64,000 nt of DNA from Streptomyces sp. NBC_01262 (GTDB lineage Bacteria; Actinomycetota; Actinomycetes; Streptomycetales; Streptomycetaceae). Location: the NCBI RefSeq assembly GCF_036226365.1, contig NZ_CP108462.1, forward strand, positions 620,001 to 684,000, in the 5' to 3' direction. The stretch's first letter is position 1. Every line of letters starts with the position of its first letter. Of the stretch, positions 1-8,679 are shown in pieces. The position numbers and the translations under genes were made by a program. Below the pieces are notes generated by a model. That model did not search any database. It was not told the DNA's origin and worked only from the letters and a program-made list of their open reading frames with translations.

Positions 1-32
1 TCCGGGGCGGGGAGCGTTCGGGTAGCGGGCAT
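1..32 (-). CDS. 5' end of a divergent gene cut by the left edge
   Basis: A minus-strand ATG at 32 has a GAGGAC ribosome-binding site five bases upstream and opens a frame that runs off the window after ten codons (MPATRTLPAP). Nothing can be said about the product. Its position suggests that the region to 111 is a divergent promoter shared with the racemase gene. The call rests only on start-site signals. Confidence 0.35.
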   Translation of the reverse strand, partial: MPATRTLPAP

Positions 33-76
33 GAGACGTCCTCGGTCGGAGCACTGGGAATTATTGATACGCAACG

Positions 77-92
77 CGATACAACAGTATCG
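77..92. promoter_or_regulatory. Palindromic operator CGATAC-N4-GTATCG (site 1)
   Basis: A perfect 6-bp inverted repeat with the spacer AACA lies 19 bp before the racemase start. An extra GATACG half-site sits at 66-71. The same core with the same spacing occurs at 25232-25247. The shape fits a TetR-family operator, and the TetR gene at 1232-1804 is the natural candidate; the regulator assignment is inference. Confidence 0.6.
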
Positions 93-111
93 TCCGTAGT
101 ACGGTAAGGCC

Positions 112-1257
112 ATGATGCCTCGCGGCGGATCCACCGGCCCACTGGCCGGCCTGCGCGTCCTCGAACTCGCCGGGCTCGGACCGGCTCCGCACGCCGCCAT
201 GCTGCTGGCCGATCTCGGCGCCGACGTGGTGCGCGTGGAGAGGCCTTCCGGCCGGGCGCTCCGACTCGGCCCCGCCGGCGCGGCCGACATCGTGCTGCGC
301 GGCCGCCGGTCGGTCCGCGCGGATCTCAAGCAGCCCGAAGGGCGCGCGCTCGTACGGCAGTTGGCCGACCGGGCCGATGTCCTCATCGAGGGCCTGCGGC
401 CCGGCGTCGCCGAACGGCTCGGGGTCGGCCCCGAGACCTTCGAGGAACGCAATCCGGGGCTCGTCTACGGACGGGTCACCGGCTGGGGGCAGACCGGGCC
501 ACTCTCGCAGACCCCCGGACACGACCTGAACTACATCGGTCTCACCGGCGTGCTCCACGCGATGGGCCGCGGCGACGGGCCGCCGCCCCCGCCCCTCAAC
601 CTGGTCGGAGACTTCGGCGGCGGGTCGATGCTCCTGGTCGTCGGCGTCCTGGCCGCACTCTGGGAACGCTCGCGCTCCGGCGCCGGACAGGTCGTCGACG
701 CCGCCATGATCGACGGGACCGCCCTGCTGAGCCAGATGACGCTCGCGCTGCGCGGCATGGGCGAGTGGTCCGACGAGCGAAGCTCCAACCTCCTGGACGG
801 CGCCGCCCCGTTCTACGACACCTACGCGTGCGCCGACGGATCGTACGTCGCCGTCGGCGCGCTCGAACCGCACTTCTTCGCCGCCCTGCTCGACGGACTG
901 GGCCTCGACCCCGGCCGGCTGCCCGCCCAGCACGACCGCGACGGCTGGCCGGTGCTGCGGGCGCGCTTCACCGAGCTGTTCGCCTCCCGCACCCGCGACG
1001 AATGGGCCGCGCACTTCGCAGGTACGGACGCGTGCGTGACCCCGGTCCTCACCTTCGCCGAGGCGGGCGCCCACCCGCATGTGACGGCCCGCCGCACCCT
1101 GACCGAGGTCGACGGCATCCTCCAGGCCTCACCCGCCCCGCGCTTCTCCCGCACGCCCGGCGGCCGGCCCTCGGCGCCGGGCGCGCCGGGCGCGGACACC
1201 GAGTCGGTGCTTCGGGACTGGGGCGCCAGGGTCAGGGAGACACCGCGTGCACGATGA
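112..1257 (+). CDS. Alpha-methylacyl-CoA racemase (CoA-transferase family III)
   Basis: This 381-residue CaiB/BaiF-fold protein probably epimerises the 2-methyl centre of a branched acyl-CoA so that beta-oxidation can proceed. It resembles the racemase (AMACR/MCR) branch rather than the transferase branch. The GHDLNY motif carries His137, the [10 protein letters not shown] motif carries Asp167 and the GALEPHFF motif carries the third conserved Glu; in mycobacterial MCR the equivalent His, Asp and Glu line the active site. The start is the ATG at 112, and the next codon is also ATG. Its 3' end overlaps the convergent TetR gene by 26 bp. A racemase next to several acyl-CoA dehydrogenases suggests an isoprenoid- or steroid-like side chain. 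Confidence 0.85.
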   Translation: MMPRGGSTGPLAGLRVLELAGLGPAPHAAMLLADLGADVVRVERPSGRALRLGPAGAADIVLRGRRSVRADLKQPEGRALVRQLADRADVLIEGLRPGVAERLGVGPETFEERNPGLVYGRVTGWGQTGPLSQTPGHDLNYIGLTGVLHAMGRGDGPPPPPLNLVGDFGGGSMLLVVGVLAALWERSRSGAGQVVDAAMIDGTALLSQMTLALRGMGEWSDERSSNLLDGAAPFYDTYACADGSYVAVGALEPHFFAALLDGLGLDPGRLPAQHDRDGWPVLRARFTELFASRTRDEWAAHFAGTDACVTPVLTFAEAGAHPHVTARRTLTEVDGILQASPAPRFSRTPGGRPSAPGAPGADTESVLRDWGARVRETPRAR

Positions 1258-1804
1258 GCGACACCAGCTCGGCGTACGCCTGCGCGTCCGTCAGCCCGGT
1301 GCGCGCGGCCACCTCGCCGCGCTGGATCGCCTGCATGGTGGCGGCGACGACCTCGCCCACGAACGCGGCGTTGACGTCCCGGAAGGCACCGGCGGCGACC
1401 CCTTCCGCGATCAGCTGCCTCATCCGGTCGACGGCGAGGCGCGTGTTGGCCTCGTACACCTCGCGCGCCGGTTCGAAGCCGGCCATGTCGTCCAGGAACC
1501 GCCGTGACAGCGGCCTCAGCTGCCGGGCCACCGCGTTCAGGTAGACCACCACCCGGTCCGCGGGCGCGGAGGTGTCCGCCACCTCCTTCTCGATGGCCTG
1601 GGTCGCCTCCCGGAAGTAGTGCTTCACCGCCTCCCGGACCAGCTCCTGTTTGCTGCCCGCCAGCTGGTACAGCGTCGTCTTCGAGCAGCGCAGCCGCTCG
1701 GTCAGCTCGTCGAGCGTGAAGGACGCGAAACCCTCGGCCGCCAGCAGGGCGACCAGCCGCTGGAGCAGATCGCTCTGGCGCGCTGTACGACGTGGGGACG
1801 GCAT
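1232..1804 (-). CDS. TetR-family transcriptional regulator
   Basis: The 190-residue protein has an N-terminal TetR helix-turn-helix at about residues 20-50 ([20 protein letters not shown]) and an all-helical ligand domain that I cannot assign to a ligand class. An in-frame ATG at 1825 would add seven residues (MGGYPVI); I chose 1804 because the HTH spacing from the N-terminus is then typical, although neither start has a strong ribosome-binding site. The gene converges on and overlaps the racemase. It may act on the CGATAC-N4-GTATCG palindromes at 77-92 and 25223-25256, which would couple the racemase to the large oxygenase operon. Confidence 0.9.
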   Translation of the reverse strand: MPSPRRTARQSDLLQRLVALLAAEGFASFTLDELTERLRCSKTTLYQLAGSKQELVREAVKHYFREATQAIEKEVADTSAPADRVVVYLNAVARQLRPLSRRFLDDMAGFEPAREVYEANTRLAVDRMRQLIAEGVAAGAFRDVNAAFVGEVVAATMQAIQRGEVAARTGLTDAQAYAELVSLIVHAVSP

Positions 1805-1841
1805 GATCACAGGGTAGCCGCCCATGCGAGCCGTCAGGGCA

Positions 1842-2031
1842 AGGGCCTGTCCGGCGGATCAGGGTCGGATAGGACGCGGCGTCTGGTGCGGTGCATCGCA
1901 AGGCGCCGGAGTGCCCGCAGACTGGTTTGTCTGTGGGCATTCCGGCAACGCCGCGAGGTGCCGCCCGCCGCGCCAGCGGCTGATGTCACTGTGGCGTCGC
2001 GGACCCGACCATGATCCGCCGGACAGGCCCT
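1842..2031. mobile_element. MITE-like 190-bp element with 20-bp terminal inverted repeats
   Basis: The ends AGGGCCTGTCCGGCGGATCA (1842-1861) and its exact reverse complement (2012-2031) enclose about 150 bp with no convincing gene. Similarity between the arms continues weakly inward around GGTCGG. An 11-bp-armed internal hairpin (1912-1922 with 1929-1939, TGCCCGCAGAC on the left) has one mismatch. No target-site duplication is obvious. I regard it as a non-autonomous insertion-sequence derivative, placed between the TetR and SDR genes. Confidence 0.6.
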
Positions 2032-2057
2032 AGGGCGGACAGGTCCTTGGCCCTGGG

Positions 2058-2834
2058 TCAGCGCGCGGTCCAGCCGCCGTCGACGACGACCGTCTGCCCG
2101 GTGACGTAGCCCGCGGCGTCGCCGGCGAGCCATACGACGGCGCCCACGATGTCCTGCGCGGTCCCCTCCATGGGCAGCGGGGTGTTGCGGCGCAGGTACT
2201 CGGCGGCGCGCTCGCTCTCGTAGAGCGGGCCGGTGATCTCGCTGCGGAAGAAGCCGGGGGCGACGGTGTTCACCCGGATCGAGTGCCGTGCCCACTGCAC
2301 CGCGAGTTCGGCGGTCAGGCCGGACAGCCCCGCCTTGCTCGCCGCGTAGGACGCCTGCGGGATCCCGGGGACACCGACCCGGCCGCTGATGGACGAGACG
2401 TTGACGATCGAACCCCGGCCCAGGGCGCGCATGTGCGGGAAGACGGCCTGAGCGAGCAGGAACGGGGCCACCAGGTTGAGGTCCATGGTCCGGCGGATCG
2501 CGTCGGGCGGCTCGCACTCGGCGGGCTCGGTGGTGAACATGTTCCCGGCGGCGTTGACGAGGATCTCCGGCGGCCCCAGGCCCTCGACGACGGCCGGCAC
2601 GACGGAGCCGACCCGGTCGGGGTCGGACAGGTCACAGGCGACGGCGAGGCCGTCGATCTCCTTGGCGAGCTCGGCGAGCCTGTCCTGACGGCGGGCCACA
2701 ACCGCGACCCTGGCGCCGACCGAGGCCAGCGCCCCGGCCACCGAGGCTCCCAGACCCGACGAGGCCCCGGTCACGATCGCCACCCGGCCGTCGAGTCCGA
2801 ACATCCGGGCGGCGGCATCGCGGTCCGGCGCCAC
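2058..2834 (-). CDS. SDR-family oxidoreductase
   Basis: A 258-residue classical short-chain dehydrogenase/reductase. It has the Rossmann glycine motif TGASSGLG near residue 22, NAAG in mid-sequence, the catalytic Ser in VNVSSISG, and YAASK as the catalytic Tyr-Lys pair. The C-terminus is the usual ITGQ-like VTGQTVVVDGG. The start is a GTG at 2834 with GGGAGA five bases upstream. The GntR-type operator at 2879-2902 lies just before it, so it is probably a member of the GntR regulon. It could oxidise a hydroxyacyl-CoA or a ring alcohol; the substrate is not deducible. Confidence 0.88.
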   Translation of the reverse strand: MAPDRDAAARMFGLDGRVAIVTGASSGLGASVAGALASVGARVAVVARRQDRLAELAKEIDGLAVACDLSDPDRVGSVVPAVVEGLGPPEILVNAAGNMFTTEPAECEPPDAIRRTMDLNLVAPFLLAQAVFPHMRALGRGSIVNVSSISGRVGVPGIPQASYAASKAGLSGLTAELAVQWARHSIRVNTVAPGFFRSEITGPLYESERAAEYLRRNTPLPMEGTAQDIVGAVVWLAGDAAGYVTGQTVVVDGGWTAR

Positions 2835-2878
2835 GCGGGTCTCCCTTCAACGGCCAGGCGCCCATGCTACGCCCATCA

Positions 2879-2902
2879 TGGCAATCCTTACAAGGATTGC
2901 CA
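2879..2902. promoter_or_regulatory. GntR/FCD-type operator, perfect copy (site 1)
   Basis: TGGCAATCCTT and its exact complement are separated by AC, giving 11-bp arms. It starts one base after the GntR stop codon and lies 45 bp before the SDR start at 2834. Related copies at 5291-5306 and 9882-9898 share the core AATCCTT-AC-AAGGATT. The short palindrome with a tight centre is typical of FCD-group GntR sites. Confidence 0.72.
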
Positions 2903-2903
2903 C

Positions 2904-3704
2904 TCAGCCGCGCCGGAACATCCGGTTCCGGGCCGACGCGGCATCCAGCACCCGGTCCTTGAAGGTGCGGCACACCCAGCGCTGGGTCGCCGTGAGGTGC
3001 TCCCCCGCGAGCCGCGCGGCCTCGTCGGCGTCGCCCTGCTCGATGCTCGTCACCAGCCGTTCGTGGGCCTGCTGGGCGGCGGCGCGGTCGGCCGGCGAGG
3101 GGTAGGAGCCGCGCGACATCTGAACGTCCGCCCAGGCCTCCTCCTGCACCGACCAGAGCGAGGTGAGGCTCTTCACGACCACGCGCAGCGTCGCATTGGG
3201 GTCGAACCCGACGACGGCGTCATGGAACTCGCGCGAGGCCCGGGTGAAGGCGGCGCCGTCCTCGATGCAGGTCTCGCTCGCCGCGAGCAGCTCCCTCAGC
3301 CGAGGGACCACGGCGCGCTTGCGGTCCGACCGCTGCGCGCAGCGGGCCGCGCACAACGGCTCCAGGGTGGCGAGGGCGGCGCCCAGGTCGGGCACCCGGA
3401 CCTGCATCGACTGGAGGGTGAGGCCGAGGGCATAGCCGGCGGTCCCGATGTCCGGGGCGTGCACGATCGCACCGCCGCGATTGCCGCGCCGTACGGTGAT
3501 GAAGCCCTCGGTCTCCAGGATCCGCAGCGCCTCGCGCACCGAGGGATAGCTGACGCCGAACTCCGCGACGAGCTCGTCCTGTTTGGGGAGCGTCGAGCCG
3601 TCCGAGATGCCGCCCTCCAGGATCCGGTCGCGCAGCGCGGAGGCGACCTGCTCCGCCATGCGCATCTGCCCGATCTTGGCGCGCTCGGAGCCTGTACTTT
3701 CCAT
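2904..3704 (-). CDS. GntR-family regulator, FCD subgroup
   Basis: The 266-residue protein has an N-terminal winged helix-turn-helix at about residues 16-80 (LPKQDELVAEFGVSYPSVRE, then RILETEGFI and the wing). An all-helical FCD effector domain follows, with the conserved REFHDAVV segment. FCD regulators usually repress catabolic genes and are released by an acid or acyl-CoA. The gene sits between the SDR and the acyl-CoA ligase on the same strand. Three copies of a shared palindrome in nearby promoters are best explained as its sites. No complete copy is visible in front of its own start, so autoregulation is not shown. Confidence 0.92.
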   Translation of the reverse strand: MESTGSERAKIGQMRMAEQVASALRDRILEGGISDGSTLPKQDELVAEFGVSYPSVREALRILETEGFITVRRGNRGGAIVHAPDIGTAGYALGLTLQSMQVRVPDLGAALATLEPLCAARCAQRSDRKRAVVPRLRELLAASETCIEDGAAFTRASREFHDAVVGFDPNATLRVVVKSLTSLWSVQEEAWADVQMSRGSYPSPADRAAAQQAHERLVTSIEQGDADEAARLAGEHLTATQRWVCRTFKDRVLDAASARNRMFRRG

Positions 3705-3738
3705 GATTGCAAGGCTAGCAGTGATGGTGCTTCGTCCC

Positions 3739-5274
3739 TCAGACCGTTCCGGGGCGCCCTCGGGGGTCCACGAGCCCGGGCAGCCCGGCGCGTTGGACCT
3801 TGCCCATGGCGTTCACCGGCAGGGTGTCGACCTGGGACCAGATCTCGGGGACCTTGTACGGCGAGAGCTCACGCCGGCAGAGCCCGGCGAGCGCGTCGAA
3901 GTCCAGCGGCGGACCGGCGCTCTCGACGACGGCGGCCACCCGCTGGCCGAGCCGGTCGTCGGGCACCCCGCACACCGCGACCGCGGCGACGTCCGGGTGC
4001 GTGGCGATGACCCGTTCCACCTCCAGGGGGTAGACGTTCGCCCCGCCCCGGATGATGACCAGCTTCTTGCGGTCCAGCACGGTCAGCCACCCGTCGCCGT
4101 CCACGGTCCCGATGTCGCCGGTGGGGACCGGGCCGGGCTCCGGCGGCCGGACGCCACCCCGCTCCCAGTACCCGAGCATGGGCGTCCAGGCGCCGGCCCA
4201 CGGGCCGGTGGCGGCGCCGCTCAGCCGCAGTTCGCCGAGCGCGCCGGCCGGGAGGCGGCGGCCCTCGTCGTCGTACGCCGCGATGTCGTAGTGCGGCAGG
4301 GTGCGCCCGCTCGTGCCCGGACGCCACTCCTGCCCCGCCGGGTCGATCGACACGACGGTCGGCGCCTCGGTCAGGCCGTACGTGACCCGGGGCACCAGCC
4401 CGTGCGCCTGCGCGAACGCCCGGCGCAGCGCGTCCGGGGTGTCGCCGCCTCCGCTCCACACCTCCTGGAGCGAGCCGAGGTCCAGGTCCGGGCGCCCGGC
4501 GAGGTCGTGGAGCTGCGCGGGGGCGCCGTTCCACACCGTGACGCGCCGCGAGGAGATCCAGTCGGCGACCCCGGCCACGTCGCGCCGGTTCATCACGACG
4601 GAGCACCCGGCGGCCTGCGCGGTGAGCAGGGTGGACAGGACCATGAGGTTGAGGATGGTCAGCGGAAAGCTGTCGCCCTTGCGCAGTGCGGGCCCCCAGC
4701 CCCGGGTGGCGACGAGGACCGCACCGGGCAGGAGCAGGTTGCGCTGGCTGTGCACGACCGCCTTGGGGTGCCCCGACGTCCCGCTGGTGAAGGCGATCCC
4801 GGCCGGGGCGTCGAGGTCCGGCTCGACGCGGGGAGCCGCCTCGTGACGGGCCATGAGCTCCGCCCACCGGTCGGGGCCCACACACTCCGGCGCGTTCAGC
4901 AGGCAGCGCGGTCCGGCCAGGACGGCCGCCGGTTCGCAGAGTTCGTACAGCTCCCGCTGTTCGCCGGCCGCGAGCGCCTCGCCGATCCCCGCCCAGACGG
5001 CCCCGATCCGCTGCGCGCCGTGGAAGGCCGCGACGATGTCCAGGTCGTTGGGCAGGCAGGCCGCGACCCGGTCGCCGGGGCGCACCCCGAGCGACCACAG
5101 GGCGCCGGCCGCCCGCCGTGCCCGGTCGTCGAGTTCGGCGTACGACCAGACACCGGAGACCGCCTCGACCGCAGGGGCGTGCGGGCGCGACGCGAGGGCG
5201 GCGTCCAGCACTTCGGCGATGGAGCCGGGGACGGTCGTGCGGTGCGGTGCGCCGCTTGCGTCAGTGCTGCTCAT
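3739..5274 (-). CDS. AMP-dependent acyl-CoA ligase
   Basis: A 511-residue ANL-superfamily adenylating enzyme that would activate a carboxylic acid to its CoA thioester, the entry step of the surrounding beta-oxidation genes. The phosphate loop TSGTSGHPK is at about residues 163-171, YGLTEAP lies near 300, and the TGDIG and DRKKLVIIRGGANVYPLEVE segments mark the hinge. The C-terminal catalytic lysine is in NAMGKVQR. It starts at an ATG. The divergent promoter it shares with the dehydrogenase at 5355 contains a GntR-type operator. Its acid substrate is unknown. Confidence 0.92.
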   Translation of the reverse strand: MSSTDASGAPHRTTVPGSIAEVLDAALASRPHAPAVEAVSGVWSYAELDDRARRAAGALWSLGVRPGDRVAACLPNDLDIVAAFHGAQRIGAVWAGIGEALAAGEQRELYELCEPAAVLAGPRCLLNAPECVGPDRWAELMARHEAAPRVEPDLDAPAGIAFTSGTSGHPKAVVHSQRNLLLPGAVLVATRGWGPALRKGDSFPLTILNLMVLSTLLTAQAAGCSVVMNRRDVAGVADWISSRRVTVWNGAPAQLHDLAGRPDLDLGSLQEVWSGGGDTPDALRRAFAQAHGLVPRVTYGLTEAPTVVSIDPAGQEWRPGTSGRTLPHYDIAAYDDEGRRLPAGALGELRLSGAATGPWAGAWTPMLGYWERGGVRPPEPGPVPTGDIGTVDGDGWLTVLDRKKLVIIRGGANVYPLEVERVIATHPDVAAVAVCGVPDDRLGQRVAAVVESAGPPLDFDALAGLCRRELSPYKVPEIWSQVDTLPVNAMGKVQRAGLPGLVDPRGRPGTV

Positions 5275-5290
5275 GACACTTTGATATCAC

Positions 5291-5306
5291 TATCCTTACA
5301 AAGATT
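5291..5306. promoter_or_regulatory. GntR/FCD-type operator (site 2)
   Basis: TATCCTT-AC-AAAGATT differs by one base in each arm from the perfect site at 2879-2902. It sits in the 80-bp divergent promoter between the acyl-CoA ligase (start 5274) and the acyl-CoA dehydrogenase (start 5355), so one bound dimer could control both directions. Confidence 0.68.
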
Positions 5307-5354
5307 CATAGCTTAGCCTCGATGCGACGACACCGGACTCGGCAGGAGACGGCG

Positions 5355-6554
5355 ATGCCAGGGATACGCGCACCTCAACTCCCTCCCGACGAACTGCGGG
5401 CCGGGGTCCGGCAGTGGTGCGCCGAGCACCTCCCGCACGACTGGCGCGAGCGGCAGACCGGCGCGAGCCACGATGAGTTCATCCGGTTCCAGCACTGGTG
5501 GTTCGGCGAGCTCCGGGCCGCCGGGTACGCCGTCCCGCACTGGCCGCAGTCTTGGGGCGGCGGGTTCGACCTGGCCCGGCAGGCGGTGATCTTCGAGGAG
5601 CTGGCCCGCGCCGACGCGCCCCGGCTGAGCCTGCACTTCGTCTCGCTCCACCACGCCGCGGGGACCTTCCTCGACGCCGGTACCCCCGAGCAGCGCGACC
5701 GCTACCCGCCCGAAATCCTCGACGGCGCCGTCTGGTGCCAGGGCTTCTCCGAGCCCGAGGCCGGATCCGACCTCGCGTCGTTGCGTACGCGGGCCGAGCG
5801 GCGCGGGGACGTCTATGTCGTCAACGGGCAGAAGATCTGGGCCAGCGGCGCCGCCGACGCGCAGCACTGCCTGCTGCTGGTGCGGACCGATCCCTCCGCG
5901 CCGAAGCGGCGCGGCATCTCGTACCTGGTCATGGACATGGACTCGCCCGGAGTGCTCGTACGGCCGATCCGCCAGATCACCGGCGAGGAGCACTTCTGCG
6001 AGATCTTCCTGACCGACGTCCGGATCCCGGTCGGCAACCTCATCGGAGCGGAGAACGACGGCTGGCGGGTGGCCCAGTCCACCCTTGCCTCGGAGCGCGG
6101 CGGCACCATGATCGAACTGGCCGAACGGCTGGCCGTCGGTCTGCGCCGTCTGCTGCTCGAAGCGGCCGGACCCGAGGGGTCCCCTCCGACGGCCGACACC
6201 GTCGTCGGCGACCGGCTGGCCCGCCTGGCCCGCGAGGCCCAGGCGCTCCGGCTGCTGGTCCGGCAGGTCATCACCCGTCCGGGCTCAGAGCTCGCGCAGG
6301 GCGCCCACGCCTCGGTGGTCAAGCTCTACTACAGCGAACTGCTGCAACGGCTCACCGCGTTCGGCATGGAGCTGGCCGGCCTGGACGGCCAGCGCGCCAC
6401 CCGCCGCGCGCCCGGCTCCGGCTGGGAGTCCGGTGCGTGGCTGCTGGACCACATCGGGTCGTGGGAATGGACCATCCCCGGCGGCACGAGCGAGATCCAG
6501 CGCAACATCATCGCCGAGCGGGCGCTCGGTCTCCCCCGCGAGCCCGCCGCATGA
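5355..6554 (+). CDS. Acyl-CoA dehydrogenase, large-type subunit
   Basis: A 399-residue FAD-dependent acyl-CoA dehydrogenase introducing an alpha-beta double bond. It shows GFSEPEAGSDLAS and NGQKIWASGA in the middle domain and the C-terminal signature IPGGTSEIQRNIIAERALGL. I place the start at ATG 5355, five bases after AGGAGA; an upstream in-frame ATG at 5322 lacks such a site. The next gene begins inside this stop codon (ATGA). Such coupled pairs in actinobacteria often form heterotetrameric dehydrogenases acting on bulky CoA esters, for example in steroid side-chain degradation. That quaternary structure is inferred here. Confidence 0.9.
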   Translation: MPGIRAPQLPPDELRAGVRQWCAEHLPHDWRERQTGASHDEFIRFQHWWFGELRAAGYAVPHWPQSWGGGFDLARQAVIFEELARADAPRLSLHFVSLHHAAGTFLDAGTPEQRDRYPPEILDGAVWCQGFSEPEAGSDLASLRTRAERRGDVYVVNGQKIWASGAADAQHCLLLVRTDPSAPKRRGISYLVMDMDSPGVLVRPIRQITGEEHFCEIFLTDVRIPVGNLIGAENDGWRVAQSTLASERGGTMIELAERLAVGLRRLLLEAAGPEGSPPTADTVVGDRLARLAREAQALRLLVRQVITRPGSELAQGAHASVVKLYYSELLQRLTAFGMELAGLDGQRATRRAPGSGWESGAWLLDHIGSWEWTIPGGTSEIQRNIIAERALGLPREPAA

Positions 6555-7690
6555 CCGGCCGACAGGGCGACTGCGCGGACGACGAGCGCGCCGCCGTCCG
6601 GGACCTGGCCCGCCGGCTCGTCGCCGATGTCTTCCCCTCCTCCCGCGCCCGGGCGGTCGCGCACAAGGGCGGCGCCCCGGACGCCGGCCTTGACCGCGAA
6701 CTCGCGTCCGCCGGTCTCCTCGGCCTGGAGCTCCCCGAGGAGTACGGCGGGGGCGGCGGTTCGTTCGTGGAACTCGCCGTCGTCCTGGAGGCCCTGGGCG
6801 AACACGTCGGCGCCTCGACGCTGCTCTCCAGTGCCGTTCTGTGCTGCGGCGCGCTGTCCCTCGCGGGAACCGGGGCCCAGCGCGAGCGCTGGCTGCCCCT
6901 CCTCGCGGCCGGAAGCGTCTGCGGGACGGTCGCGCTGGGCGAGTGGTTCTCGGCGCCGGGCGCGCGGGACCGGGTGGTCGCCAAGCGCGCCGACGGCGCC
7001 TGGGAGTTGACCGGGCGCGTCGGGCACGTACCGGACGCCCGCGTCAGCCGCCTCCTCCTTCTCCCGGCGCGCACTCCGGACGGCTGGCTGGTGGCCCTGG
7101 CCGGGTCCTCCGCCGCCGGTCTGTCGGTCACGCCGCAGGCTCAGACGGACCGGACCAGGTGCCTCGACGACATCGTGCTCGACGCCGTCGGTATCCGCGA
7201 CGCCGACGTGCTCGCCCTCGACACCCCCGGCGCCCCGGACGCGACCCGGCTGCTCACCGCCCTCGCCAACCGCGCGGCCGTCGCCGTCGCGGCCGACTCC
7301 GTCGGCAACGCCCGCCGGGTGCTCGGCATGACCGTCGGCCACGTGCGGCAGCGCCGCCAGTTCGACCGGCCCATCGGGTCCTTCCAGGCCGTCAAGCACC
7401 AGGCCGCCGACATGCTCGTCAACCTTGAGACGAGCGCTGCCCTCGTCGACGACGCGGCCCGGGCGCTGGCCCTCGAACCGTCGTCCTGCGACCTCGCCGC
7501 GTCCCTGGCGAAGGACCACGCGTGCGAGCTGGCCGCGCGCAACGCGGGAACCGCGCTCCAGCTCCACGGCGGGATCGGCTACACCTGGGAGTACGACCTG
7601 CACCTGTACTTCAAGCGGGCGCTGCTCAACGAGTTCCTTTTCGGCGAGCCGCGATGGCACCGCGACCGGGTACTGCGAGGCCTGTTCTGA
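6551..7690 (+). CDS. Acyl-CoA dehydrogenase, partner subunit
   Basis: The 379-residue protein starts at an ATG that overlaps the previous stop (ATGA), so translation is coupled. It has the family fold: LEYGGGGG-like loop (LPEEYGGGGG), weakly conserved middle domain, and the C-terminal helices with RRQFDRPIGSFQAVKHQAAD and QLHGGIGYTWEYDLHLYFKR. The divergent middle domain and the paired arrangement suggest the beta partner of a heteromeric enzyme with the preceding subunit. The stop codon falls within a 14-bp tandem repeat. Confidence 0.88.
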   Translation: MTGRQGDCADDERAAVRDLARRLVADVFPSSRARAVAHKGGAPDAGLDRELASAGLLGLELPEEYGGGGGSFVELAVVLEALGEHVGASTLLSSAVLCCGALSLAGTGAQRERWLPLLAAGSVCGTVALGEWFSAPGARDRVVAKRADGAWELTGRVGHVPDARVSRLLLLPARTPDGWLVALAGSSAAGLSVTPQAQTDRTRCLDDIVLDAVGIRDADVLALDTPGAPDATRLLTALANRAAVAVAADSVGNARRVLGMTVGHVRQRRQFDRPIGSFQAVKHQAADMLVNLETSAALVDDAARALALEPSSCDLAASLAKDHACELAARNAGTALQLHGGIGYTWEYDLHLYFKRALLNEFLFGEPRWHRDRVLRGLF

Positions 7691-7730
7691 CTCAGCGGGG
7701 CCGATTCAGCGGGATCGATTCAGCGGGACC
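7689..7730. repeat. Three tandem 14-bp repeats between convergent genes
   Basis: Units GACTCAGCGGGGCC, GATTCAGCGGGATC and GATTCAGCGGGACC follow each other without gaps. The first unit overlaps the stop codon of the plus-strand dehydrogenase, and the third supplies the stop codon (TGA, read from TCA at 7720-7722) of the minus-strand dehydrogenase. No strong terminator hairpin is apparent. The array probably arose by slippage. Confidence 0.85.
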
Positions 7731-8679
7731 GGCGCGCGGGCACCGGGAACAGCGCGTCGAAGCCGTCCCGTCGTATGTGCTCCGCGAGCAGGGCCGTCGT
7801 CCCGAGCCGTCCGGCCGGCCGGCGCAGGACCGGCTGGAGGTGGCGGTCGATGACGGCCAGGTCGTGCTCCTCGCACAGCCCCATCGCACCGAGGATCTGG
7901 TGGGCGTGGGCGAGGACGCTCTGCGCCGACTCGATCATCTGCACCCGCAGCGCCAGCAGGTCGGCGGGGCGCGCCTCGCCGACCCGGACCAGCCACCAGG
8001 TGAACAGGGCCAGCTCGTCGAGGCCGTCGCGGGCCAGGACGAGATCGGCGATCCGCGAGCGGATCTCCCCGAAGCGTCCGATGGGGACACCGAACTGGTG
8101 CCGCTCGCGGGCATGCCGCAGGGCCAGTTCGGCGGCCTCGGCCAGGGCTCCGGCGACCCAGAACGCGTCCAGGAGCAGGTGCATCCCGGACGCGTCGGCC
8201 GGCAGCGGGACCGGCCCGGGGGCCCCGAGCCGGACGTCACAGCGGAACGGGTCGAGGGGAGCCTGCCGGAGCCGGTCCACGGTCACCGGGAAGGCGCGGC
8301 CGTCCCGCGGGTCGAGGGCGAGCGAGCCCGGCAGCACATCGGCGTGGTCGAGCGTCGCGCACTCCCCCAGGACCAGGTGCACCCCGCCGCAGTCGTCGCG
8401 GAGGGTCATGGGAACGGACAGGACGTGGACGATCGGCCAGGGCAGCACGGCGCGCCCCGCCTCACGCACGGCCAGGGCCGCGGCGGCCGCCTCCTCCTCG
8501 TCCCCCCACGGGTCGAGCGAGAGCGCCCCGAGCGCGTCCAGCCGTGGGCGGATCACCTCCGAACGGTGGCCCGGTTCGGCTTCGGCGCGCCGGGCCGACT
8601 CGACCCCGCCCAGCGACCGGATCGCGGCGGCCACGCTCTGCCCGTAGTCCCTGGCGCTCTTGGGCCATTCACGACGCAT
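7720..8679 (-). CDS. Acyl-CoA dehydrogenase-like subunit, short form
   Basis: At 319 residues this is shorter than a usual acyl-CoA dehydrogenase (about 380-400). The recognisable part is the C-terminal domain: RHARERHQFGVPIGRFGEIR, then the helices leading to AHQILGAMGLCEEHDLAVIDRHLQP. The N-terminal alpha domain is reduced. It overlaps the preceding dehydrogenase gene by 11 bp. Its shape fits the small subunit of a heteromeric enzyme with the 398-residue partner. Whether it keeps its own FAD site is unclear from sequence. Confidence 0.82.
   Translation of the reverse strand: MRREWPKSARDYGQSVAAAIRSLGGVESARRAEAEPGHRSEVIRPRLDALGALSLDPWGDEEEAAAAALAVREAGRAVLPWPIVHVLSVPMTLRDDCGGVHLVLGECATLDHADVLPGSLALDPRDGRAFPVTVDRLRQAPLDPFRCDVRLGAPGPVPLPADASGMHLLLDAFWVAGALAEAAELALRHARERHQFGVPIGRFGEIRSRIADLVLARDGLDELALFTWWLVRVGEARPADLLALRVQMIESAQSVLAHAHQILGAMGLCEEHDLAVIDRHLQPVLRRPAGRLGTTALLAEHIRRDGFDALFPVPARRSR

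Noticed and set aside
822..1940. Long minus-strand frame of 372 codons across the racemase and TetR genes
   Set aside because: It is a shadow of both genes: Arg/Gly/Pro-rich, no family motif, and it crosses a MITE-like element.
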